Source: an uncultured Oscillospiraceae bacterium (GTDB taxonomy: Bacteria > Bacillota > Clostridia > Oscillospirales > Ruminococcaceae). From it: a stretch of DNA of 6,914 nt. The stretch's first letter is position 1, and every line of letters starts with the position of its first letter. Under the pieces are notes generated by a model, which was not told the DNA's origin, did no database searches, and saw only the letters and a list, made by a program, of their open reading frames with translations. Made by a program: the position numbers and the translations under genes. Location of the stretch: positions 1-6,914 of the forward strand of contig CAKSHG010000111.1 in NCBI GenBank assembly GCA_934456315.1. The letters run 5' to 3'. Shown here in pieces: positions 1 to 4,880 of the stretch.

Positions 1-371
1 AGGAGCTCTACAAGGCAAAGCCTGAAAACAGCTCCCTGGTATTCGTGGGCGACGGTATGAACGACGCTCCTGCGCTCGCCCGAGCCGACGTAGGCATAGC
101 GATGGGCGCGATGGGAAGCGACGCGGCTATCGAAGCTGCGGATATAGTCCTGATGAACGACAATATCGAGAGCCTCCCGACAGCGGTACGCATCTCTAAA
201 AAGACCCACGCTATAGTAATGCAGAATATCGTATTCGCAATAGGCGTGAAAGTGCTTATTATGATACTGACCGCCATAGGCATCGGCAACATGTGGATAG
301 CGGTATTCGGCGACGTAGGCGTTGCTGTCTTAGCCATACTGAATGCCACAAGGGCAATGCGGATAAAGTAA
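1..371 (+). CDS. Zn/Cd-type P1B heavy-metal translocating ATPase, C-terminal fragment
   Basis: This is the last 122 residues of an integral-membrane P-type ATPase; the gene enters from the left edge (first full codon at base 3) and ends with TAA at 369-371. Directly visible are the hinge motif [11 protein letters not shown] (codons from base 45), the following ADVGIAMG and [13 protein letters not shown] blocks of the P domain, and two closing membrane helices. The helix starting NIVFAIGVK carries a Lys (codon 249-251), and the last helix carries WIAVFGDVG with an Asp (codon 312-314). In the ZntA/CadA group a Lys and an Asp at these positions belong to the divalent-metal site, so export of Zn2+, Cd2+ or Pb2+ across the cytoplasmic membrane is inferred. 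Cu+ pumps lack this pair. The N-terminal metal-binding region and the DKTGT phosphorylation site lie outside the window, so the exact subfamily is not proven. Confidence 0.93.
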   Translation, partial: ELYKAKPENSSLVFVGDGMNDAPALARADVGIAMGAMGSDAAIEAADIVLMNDNIESLPTAVRISKKTHAIVMQNIVFAIGVKVLIMILTAIGIGNMWIAVFGDVGVAVLAILNATRAMRIK

Positions 372-382
372 TAGCAAAACAG

Positions 383-417
383 AACGGACTGCGCTTTTGA
401 GCGCAGTCCGTTTTTTT
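383..417 (+). terminator. Rho-independent terminator of the P-type ATPase gene (possibly bidirectional)
   Basis: Arms at 384-395 and 400-411 form a perfect 12-bp GC-rich stem with a TTTG loop, extended by A383-T412, and run straight into seven T residues (411-417). It starts 12 bases after the ATPase stop codon. On the minus strand the same stem is followed by a weaker T-rich run (TCTGTTTTGC), so it may also end transcription from the converging TM2 gene, whose stop codon lies at 429-431. Confidence 0.9.
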
Positions 418-428
418 ATTATAAAGTA

Positions 429-1214
429 TCACCTGACATAGTAGGGATTAGGCTTGCAGAGAATGAGGATCAGATCAATAAGATCGCCTATCCCGAACAG
501 TCCGAAAGTAAACATCCAGATAAGACCCGTACCGATCTTCCCCTCGTAGAAACGATGTATTCCGAGCCAGCCAAGGAACAGGCACAGGAAAAACGATATC
601 CACTTGTTCTTCGGACGTCCCAGCGGAACAGCGCCGACATTGTTGTTGACGTTGTTATTGTTATTGCTGTTGTTGATGATTATCGGCTGACCGCTCTGTG
701 CGCCGCGGAGCTCCTCGACCTGCCTGCCGCAGTGGGTGCATATAACGGCGTCCGCCGGGATAACTTGTCCGCAATGCTTGCAGAATTTTGTCGGACCGTT
801 TATCGGCTGACGATAGTTACCCTGGGGCATTGCCTCCTGCGGGTAGGGCTGATATGCGGCAGGCTGCTGGTATCCCTGCCAGTTGTTTACCTGCTGCGCC
901 TGCTGAGGCACACCCTGCGGGTACTGCACAGGCTGCACAGTCGGAACAGGCTGTGCGTAAGCCTGCTGATAAGGCTGTGAAGGTTGCACCGGCTGCACCG
1001 GCTGCGCGGGCTGCTGATACTGCACCGGCTGCGCGGGCTGCTGATACTGCCCCGGCTGCTGCGGGTAGATCTCGCCTGTCGCGGGATCTCTCCAGCCCTG
1101 ATTATTGTTCATCTGATGACCAGGCTGACCAGGTTGACTGGGCTGACCGGGCTGCGCAGCCTGTCCGGATTGCCCGGTGGGCTTTGTAAGGCTGACTCTA
1201 GAGTTTTCGTCCAT
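429..1214 (-). CDS. TM2-domain membrane protein with Pro/Gln-rich N-terminus and zinc ribbon
   Basis: Predicted 261-aa protein. The ATG at 1214-1212 is chosen because GGAGG (complement of 1220-1224) lies 5 nt upstream; an in-frame TTG at 1226 overlaps that Shine-Dalgarno and is rejected. Domains in order: a Pro/Gln/Tyr-rich low-complexity region (about residues 15-135) with YQQPAQPVQ repeats; a zinc ribbon with Cys145, Cys148, Cys159 and Cys162 (two CxxC knuckles); an Asn-rich linker (about 181-193); and a TM2 domain (about 204-254) with two hydrophobic helices flanking [12 protein letters not shown] and ending [14 protein letters not shown]2 domains are widespread in Firmicutes, often fused to zinc ribbons, and their biochemical role is unknown. 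The likely topology is an N-terminal cytoplasmic region anchored by a C-terminal helical hairpin, which is an inference. It has its own promoter (1269-1297) and a short hairpin-containing leader. Confidence 0.88.
   Translation of the reverse strand: MDENSRVSLTKPTGQSGQAAQPGQPSQPGQPGHQMNNNQGWRDPATGEIYPQQPGQYQQPAQPVQYQQPAQPVQPVQPSQPYQQAYAQPVPTVQPVQYPQGVPQQAQQVNNWQGYQQPAAYQPYPQEAMPQGNYRQPINGPTKFCKHCGQVIPADAVICTHCGRQVEELRGAQSGQPIIINNSNNNNNVNNNVGAVPLGRPKNKWISFFLCLFLGWLGIHRFYEGKIGTGLIWMFTFGLFGIGDLIDLILILCKPNPYYVR
994..1047. repeat. 27-bp perfect tandem repeat, two copies, inside the TM2 gene
   Basis: Bases 994-1020 and 1021-1047 are identical 27-mers. Decayed partial copies flank them (for example TGCCCCGGCTGCTGCGGG from 1048, and GTTGCACCGGCTG before 994). 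On the coding (minus) strand each unit adds a nine-residue YQQPAQPVQ block, so copy-number change would stay in frame. Identity at the base level points to recent duplication by slippage or recombination. Confidence 0.9.
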
Positions 1215-1219
1215 ATATA

Positions 1220-1245
1220 CCTCCAACCAGCTCCCGTTCGGGAGC
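1220..1245 (-). promoter_or_regulatory. Ribosome site and adjoining leader hairpin of the TM2 gene
   Basis: GGAGG (complement of 1220-1224) is 5 nt from the ATG and decides the start. Immediately upstream, GCTCCCG (1230-1236) and CGGGAGC (1239-1245) form a perfect inverted repeat, giving a 6-bp stem with a four-base loop in the roughly 48-nt leader predicted from the promoter at 1269-1297. The hairpin ends about five bases before the Shine-Dalgarno, so it could affect ribosome loading or mRNA stability; this is inference. Confidence 0.6.
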
Positions 1246-1268
1246 GCAATAGCTTTCTACATATGTCT

Positions 1269-1297
1269 ATTCTACCACACAACCGGATATTTGTTAA
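1269..1297 (-). promoter_or_regulatory. Sigma-A type promoter for the TM2 gene
   Basis: On the minus strand, TTAACA (complement of 1292-1297) is followed after 17 bases by TAGAAT (complement of 1269-1274). Each hexamer matches the consensus at 5 of 6 positions with ideal spacing. Transcription would start near base 1262, giving a leader of about 48 nt. Confidence 0.72.
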
Positions 1298-1385
1298 TAT
1301 ACTTTCACTATATTTTCACGTTTCACAGGATTTTTGGGAATTATCGCTAAAATACCTCTGCTGTTTTCTGACAATACGCCGACAA

Positions 1386-1416
1386 AAGAGCGCTCCCGCC
1401 CATTGAGCGGGAGCGC
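1386..1416 (-). terminator. Terminator-like hairpin after the YcdB/YcdC-like gene
   Basis: GCGCTCCCGC (1390-1399) and GCGGGAGCGC (1407-1416) form a perfect 10-bp GC-rich stem with a 7-base loop, about 20 bases after the stop codon of the minus-strand gene at 1438-3546. Read on the minus strand it is followed by TCTTTTGTC, a short U-run. The stem is strong but the U-tract is weak, so termination may be incomplete and some readthrough into the TM2 gene is possible. Confidence 0.68.
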
Positions 1417-1437
1417 CGTATTATAACCCCAGTTGAT

Positions 1438-3546
1438 TTATACTGCTGTATCAGTTGTATAAAGCGTATAAACCATCTTTATCATATCCCCGTATGTGAA
1501 ATCAGACTTTGCGTTGAGCTTATCGCCGCTGACAACGCCCATCGCGTAAGCGATAGCGTAGTACCCCACGTTCTTGTCAGTGTCCTTTACATCGCTGAAC
1601 GGCGACTTATAGATGCCCTTGAGCTCGGGGAGCTTATCACCGGCTACAGACTTCGTGAAGATGACCAGCGCGTCGCCGCGGGTCAGCTTCTTGCTGTTCT
1701 CACCGGTGCTTACGCCCATCAGCTGTTCGAAAGCTTCGGAATCAGCAACATCCTTTTCGCTGAACTTCTTGGTGGAAATAATGTATCCGTGGTCGTCCAG
1801 CGCCTTCGCCATCTTGAGTATCTTCTTATCCTTTATGCCGGAAAGATCATTCTTTTCGCGCTCGTATCTCCATGAATAAACAGGCTCGCCGGTGGTGGCG
1901 TCAACATAGACGTAGGAATCCGTGCCGTATACCAGAACGGTCTTGGTCTTTTTATCGGTGAATCTTGCGAGGTAATACAGATTCAGGTCGTTCTTCTCCC
2001 AGAACTTCTGCATGACCATATCAGTGCTGAGCATTCTGGACGGGTCGGGGAGCTTGATATCTGTGTAGCTGTAGCTGTAGCTCGTCAGCTTCATGCTGGA
2101 GTTGAATCCCACGCTGATGGAATCCCCGCTGACAAGTATGTCATTGGAATATCTGTCCCAGCTGTGGCTGCTTCCGCCATAGTATGTGGTGTTGGTGCGG
2201 CTTTCCGTCCAGGTATATACGGAGGAAGGACTTCCCTTGTACTCTGCGAAATGGTCAGCCGCGTAGGTCCTGGCTATTTCCTCGGCAAGCTTGTCAGCCT
2301 TTGCCTGGTCATAGGACTTGGAATCGCTGTCGTTGGAATCAAAGAGATAATAGCTTATCACCTGACCGCTCTCGGCGTCTACCGTGATGTTGACCTCCTG
2401 CCAGTCAGCAGGCTCTTCGACCGCAGGAACGCTGACAGAACCGTCAGCTTCAACAATTTCCTCGATAGTATAGTCGTTTTCATCAGGCACGACGTTTGAG
2501 AACGACGCAGTATAGTAGTACTTGTCCCCGTTGGTGTATCTGAACTTGTACAGCTGCGAGGACACAAGCTCCATATCAGTGGAATAACTCATATACTTAT
2601 CGCTCTGCATGAGCTTTATAACAGCCTCGCTGCTTGCGTAGGGAAGCTTTCTGTCAAGCTCTGCCTGCTCCGCCTCCGTGAACTGGTAGCCGCCGTCACC
2701 ACCCTTGCCGGTGTCCATATCAGCAGCGGTGTCCTCCTCGGTCATGTCATTAGAAGAATCGTCGTAATAGCCGTCGGCGCTGAAATCGCTCTTTTTTCCG
2801 GTGAATGCATTTATCTCGCCGAAATCATTCTGTCGGTATACCAGCTGCGCGGTAAGTTTCTTGGTTTCCCAGTCGTAGTTGAATTCGTACTGCGGGGTCA
2901 GCTGTATCATCTCAGCGTATTTCTTCTTTGCCTTGTCGAGCGAGATAGCAGACTTGCTGTCCCTGAACGCAGCGTTCGCGTGCCAGTTAAGATTGAAATC
3001 GACAAGCTCGCCCGTATCCTTGTCAAGAGAGATAGAACCGTTGTCGTTGCTGACCGGAACGCCATTCTTTGTTCTGACCAGTGAGAATCGCGCACCCTTA
3101 CCGTAGACGCTGATATCAAGGCTGTCGCGATCGATCGAGATAACATCGGCAACTGTAGGATCCAGCTTCTTGACCGCCGCCTGAGCCTTTTTGTAGAGCT
3201 CATCGCCGGAGAGCTTTGCGAAATGCTCGCCCTTCTCATCATACTTGTAGGAATCGCTGCTGAAATAGCCCAGTATCAGACTGCCGCAGACGGTCACGGA
3301 CGCATACTTGTATTCATCGGCGTCCCTCGGAGTTTTCCAGGTGAGGTAATAGACAGTAGTATTATAACGGTCGGAAGTATCGTAGCTGAACTCTGTCAGT
3401 TCCTCCGGGATATCAAGACGCGTCTTTGCGATGGTTATCGCGGAAGCGAGCGCCTCGCTGTTCTGTCCGTCTGCAAATGCGCAGATACTGGTCGAAGTGA
3501 GCGCGGTGACTGCCGCCATGCTCATTGCAAGAAATCTTCTTTTCAT
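1438..3546 (-). CDS. Secreted YcdB/YcdC-like protein with SLH-like C-terminus
   Basis: Predicted 702-aa exported protein. The ATG at 3546 is supported by AAGGGAGG (complement of 3555-3562), 8 nt upstream. Residues 1-25 are a classic Sec signal (MKRR, hydrophobic core, AFA before Asp26), with no lipobox. Two related Tyr/Ser/Asp-rich beta-sheet regions follow (about 35-250 and 300-560), each containing stretches such as TGELVDFNLNW or ESGQVISYYLF, as in the YcdB/YcdC and PepSY-like repeats of Firmicute envelope proteins. They are separated by an acidic Gly-rich linker (about 253-290). Residues about 575-702 resemble SLH repeats: a degenerate one ending LTRGDALVIF, then SPFSDV with YYAIAYAMGVVSG. 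SLH domains bind cell-wall secondary polymers, so wall attachment is inferred. No enzymatic motif is recognised; the molecular function is unknown. The family call rests on overall pattern, not on an alignment. Confidence 0.8.
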   Translation of the reverse strand: MKRRFLAMSMAAVTALTSTSICAFADGQNSEALASAITIAKTRLDIPEELTEFSYDTSDRYNTTVYYLTWKTPRDADEYKYASVTVCGSLILGYFSSDSYKYDEKGEHFAKLSGDELYKKAQAAVKKLDPTVADVISIDRDSLDISVYGKGARFSLVRTKNGVPVSNDNGSISLDKDTGELVDFNLNWHANAAFRDSKSAISLDKAKKKYAEMIQLTPQYEFNYDWETKKLTAQLVYRQNDFGEINAFTGKKSDFSADGYYDDSSNDMTEEDTAADMDTGKGGDGGYQFTEAEQAELDRKLPYASSEAVIKLMQSDKYMSYSTDMELVSSQLYKFRYTNGDKYYYTASFSNVVPDENDYTIEEIVEADGSVSVPAVEEPADWQEVNITVDAESGQVISYYLFDSNDSDSKSYDQAKADKLAEEIARTYAADHFAEYKGSPSSVYTWTESRTNTTYYGGSSHSWDRYSNDILVSGDSISVGFNSSMKLTSYSYSYTDIKLPDPSRMLSTDMVMQKFWEKNDLNLYYLARFTDKKTKTVLVYGTDSYVYVDATTGEPVYSWRYEREKNDLSGIKDKKILKMAKALDDHGYIISTKKFSEKDVADSEAFEQLMGVSTGENSKKLTRGDALVIFTKSVAGDKLPELKGIYKSPFSDVKDTDKNVGYYAIAYAMGVVSGDKLNAKSDFTYGDMIKMVYTLYTTDTAV

Positions 3547-3640
3547 GGTTAAAACCTCCCTTAGAAGTTTGGTGATCGGTTTCCCGGCGCTGTCTGTAGC
3601 CAGGTACCGCAGCTTTTTTAACTCCGGGCGTTCAGCCCGT
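3547..3640 (-). promoter_or_regulatory. Structured 5' leader of the YcdB/YcdC-like gene
   Basis: The roughly 95 bases upstream of the start can fold on the minus strand. CGGGC and GCCCG (complement of 3625-3629 and 3635-3639) make a hairpin, and GCTG/CAGC further downstream can enclose another. The CCCGG overlapping the first hairpin's 3' arm can instead pair with a CCGGG closer to the ribosome site, so two exclusive folds are possible. The stretch AAAGCT to ACAGC..CCGGG..ACCGA faintly recalls the 3' half of cyclic-di-GMP-I (GEMM) riboswitches, but the conserved 5' hairpin of that class is not seen. No terminator with a U-run is present, so any control would more likely act on translation. 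Confidence 0.35.
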
Positions 3641-3644
3641 TCTG

Positions 3645-3678
3645 TCTATAATACAAAGTTTCCCACAAAAAGGTTGCA
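3645..3678 (-). promoter_or_regulatory. Possible ECF-sigma-like promoter of the YcdB/YcdC-like gene
   Basis: On the minus strand TGCAACCTTTTT (TGCAAC is the complement of 3673-3678) resembles the AAC-plus-T-run -35 element of extracytoplasmic-function sigma factors. It is followed by TTTGTATTATAGA near 3645-3657. A sigma-A reading has a fair -10 (TATTAT, complement of 3648-3653) but no acceptable -35 at 16-18 bp. The -10 does not contain the CGTC or CGTA usual for Bacillus ECF promoters, so this call is tentative. Confidence 0.3.
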
Positions 3679-3696
3679 TTTTTTCTAAAAATCTCC

Positions 3697-3767
3697 GAAT
3701 AAAGCAAAACCGACCCGTTCAAACAAACACATTCATGCTCCTGATTTTGTTACGCTCCGCTTTATTC
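3697..3767 (-). repeat. Inverted repeat between the Nudix and YcdB/YcdC-like genes
   Basis: GAATAAAGC (3697-3705) is repeated in inverted orientation as GCTTTATTC (3759-3767), 53 bases apart, in the gap between two minus-strand genes. On the minus strand the second arm is preceded by GGTTTTGC. The long loop and AT-rich arms make it a poor intrinsic terminator. No better terminator for the Nudix gene was found, so cotranscription with the downstream gene cannot be excluded. Confidence 0.35.
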
Positions 3768-3776
3768 AGCAGGTCC

Positions 3777-4196
3777 CTAGATTTTGGATTTTGCCAGAAA
3801 CGCCTTTGCGCGGCTTACAAGAAGCCGGTCGTTGTCGTAGTTCAGCACCGCCGCAGCCTGTCCTATCTCCACCCAGCGGACGTCCGCGATCTCCTCTTCC
3901 TGGCGTTCGCACTCGAAGGTCACCGCCCTGGCGATAAAATACACGACTTCCTTGGTGATATCCCGGCGCGGATTGAATACCACCACCTGCCTGAATGCAG
4001 GATCGTCTATCGATACATCTATATTGGTTTCTTCCTTTATCTCCCTGACCGCTGTCTGCATTTCGTTCTCTCCGGGCTCCATGTGTCCCTTAGGGAACGA
4101 CCAGCAGCCGGACCTGACATGCTTTATCAGCAGGATCTCAGTGTTCCCGTGGCGTTTTCTGTATACTATCGCGCCGCAGGATTTTTCGTGGTTCAT
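3777..4196 (-). CDS. Nudix hydrolase, diadenosine tetraphosphatase-like
   Basis: Predicted 139-aa cytoplasmic hydrolase. The start ATG at 4196 is chosen because AAGGA (complement of 4208-4212) lies 11 nt upstream and the protein then begins MNHEKSCGAIVYR, as in Ap4A-type Nudix proteins. A longer open frame reaches an ATG at 4286, but that lies upstream of the predicted transcription start (about 4268). The Nudix box spans residues 37-59: Gly37, Glu43, and REIKEE at 51-56 carrying the metal-binding glutamates. The usual Gly at position 58 is Asn. The preceding WSFPKGH (32-38) is typical of bis(5'-nucleosyl)-tetraphosphatases, which hydrolyse Ap4A to ATP and AMP or clean up other nucleotide derivatives. 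The length fits that group. Substrate is inferred from family resemblance only. Its promoter faces away from the divergent 3D gene. Confidence 0.88.
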   Translation of the reverse strand: MNHEKSCGAIVYRKRHGNTEILLIKHVRSGCWSFPKGHMEPGENEMQTAVREIKEETNIDVSIDDPAFRQVVVFNPRRDITKEVVYFIARAVTFECERQEEEIADVRWVEIGQAAAVLNYDNDRLLVSRAKAFLAKSKI

Positions 4197-4274
4197 GCCC
4201 CGTTTGTCCTTTCCTCTTATACTATATAAATATAAAACGTTTGTCCCGGTCATATCTCCGGTTTTTCTGATACT

Positions 4275-4303
4275 ATTATAACACATATACGGGCATTTGT
4301 CAT
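4275..4303 (-). promoter_or_regulatory. Sigma-A type promoter for the Nudix gene
   Basis: On the minus strand, ATGACA (complement of 4298-4303; 5 of 6 consensus positions) is followed after 17 bases by a perfect TATAAT (complement of 4275-4280). The start point would be near 4268, leaving a leader of about 72 nt before the ATG at 4196. Its position argues against the upstream ATG at 4286. Confidence 0.75.
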
Positions 4304-4584
4304 CATATATTTTTGCGAACCCGCATTCCTATGTGATCGGGCATGCGGCGTATGAAAATAATGATGTTTTCATTGTTGCATATAGCCAATTGTGTTTTTC
4401 TGAACTATGTTGATTTTTGTTTATTGTGACGGAGAAAATCTAAACTTGATTTTTAGTGATTATTACAAAAAGAAAACGTTTAAATTACATTTATTTACAG
4501 ATTACTGGCTTTTAACCGATTGATTACAAATTGGTTACAAACAAGATTTGTGAACTTTTAACAAAATTATGTACGGTTGTTCGT
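4304..4584. other. AT-rich intergenic control region between divergent genes
   Basis: No coding frame with a ribosome site was found here. A small GC-rich island (about 4319-4350) contains CCGCAT (4321-4326) and its inverse ATGCGG (4343-4348). The rest is AT-rich and carries five TTACA-type half-sites, all in the same orientation, starting at 4462, 4484, 4494, 4523 and 4534. The bases before 4460 hold no other signal I can support. Confidence 0.6.
4523..4539 (-). promoter_or_regulatory. Candidate WalR (YycF) binding site
   Basis: On the minus strand this reads TGTAAC, five bases, TGTAAT. That fits the established WalR box TGTWAH-N5-TGTWAH exactly. A second, imperfect pair lies at 4484-4499 (TGTAAA, four bases, TGTAAT), and a lone half-site at 4462-4467. 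The exact box is centred about 89 bases upstream of the predicted start of the 3D gene and about 50 bases upstream of its -35 element. WalR controls peptidoglycan hydrolases in Bacillus and Staphylococcus, including the 3D-domain gene yocH, so the target makes biological sense. Binding itself is inference. Confidence 0.5.
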
Positions 4585-4613
4585 TTGACATTGACAAGAA
4601 AAAAGGATATAAT
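4585..4613 (+). promoter_or_regulatory. Perfect-consensus sigma-A promoter of the 3D-protein gene
   Basis: TTGACA (4585-4590), a 17-base spacer and TATAAT (4608-4613) match the consensus at all 12 positions. A second TTGACA follows directly at 4591-4596, too close to the -10 to serve it. Transcription would begin near 4620, which implies a leader of about 260 nt. Confidence 0.88.
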
Positions 4614-4619
4614 ACAAAC

Positions 4620-4880
4620 CATCGAAGCGAAAAGCTCCGTGCGGCCACTTGTGCTGCTATAACAAAGAGAACGATCAGAAGCCGACTTCCGCCTTAGCGG
4701 AGGGGTAGATAGATAACAGGCTTCGAAATGCAATGCTCTGTTGGGGACAGTGCGTTTGCTTCAGCTAAGGCTTTCCCCAAAGCCTGACGCTGTACGGAAG
4801 TTACACCCGCATTCCGGCGCTTATCAAGCCGGATACGGGGGATTGCCGGGAAGGCATGAGTAACTGCTTAGGAGGCAAAT
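4620..4880 (+). promoter_or_regulatory. Long structured 5' leader of the 3D-protein gene, candidate cis-regulatory RNA
   Basis: The stretch from the predicted start point to the ATG is non-coding and rich in helices. TCGAAGC (4622-4628) pairs with GCTTCGA (4720-4726), but GAAGCC (4678-4683) competes for the same bases (GGCTTC, 4719-4724) and would enclose a 7-bp hairpin at 4686-4703. TTGGGGA (4741-4747) pairs with TCCCCAA (4774-4780), while AGGCTTT (4768-4774) pairs with AAAGCCT (4779-4785); these two exclude each other. The second fold can be capped by ACAGTG/CGCTGT (4747-4752, 4788-4793). A third domain is closed by AGTTAC (4799-4804) and GTAACT (4860-4865) and contains the hairpin 4813-4833, ending just before the AGGAGG at 4870. 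No U-run terminator is present. I do not recognise a known riboswitch class. Confidence 0.55.

Noticed and set aside
1215..1226. TTG start giving a 265-aa TM2 protein
   Set aside because: The TTG overlaps the GGAGG that serves the ATG at 1214.
555..1406. Several plus-strand open frames opposite the TM2 gene
   Set aside because: They are shadows of the Pro/Gln-rich coding repeats on the other strand, with no ribosome sites and compositionally biased products.
4197..4286. Longer Nudix protein starting at the ATG at 4286 or 4253
   Set aside because: The 4286 ATG is upstream of the predicted transcription start and overlaps the TATAAT region. The 4253 ATG has its only Shine-Dalgarno-like bases about two nt away. 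The added residues do not resemble the family N-terminus.
4728..4787. Short upstream reading frame (19 codons, starting MQCSVGDSAF) inside the 3D leader
   Set aside because: No Shine-Dalgarno at a usable distance (nearest GGAGG is about 25 bases away), and the bases are better explained by the paired helices of the leader.
4319..4815. An 11-base direct repeat (ACCCGCATTCC at 4319-4329 and 4805-4815)
   Set aside because: It is short and isolated, one copy is part of a leader hairpin arm, and no flanking similarity supports a mobile or regulatory origin.
4620..4880. Firm assignment of the 3D leader as a c-di-AMP (ydaO) riboswitch
   Set aside because: The conserved core blocks of that class (GGGGGA-CC, GGGGTGAA, CCGTCAGCTAACC) are not present as such; the similarity is limited to short loosely ordered fragments.
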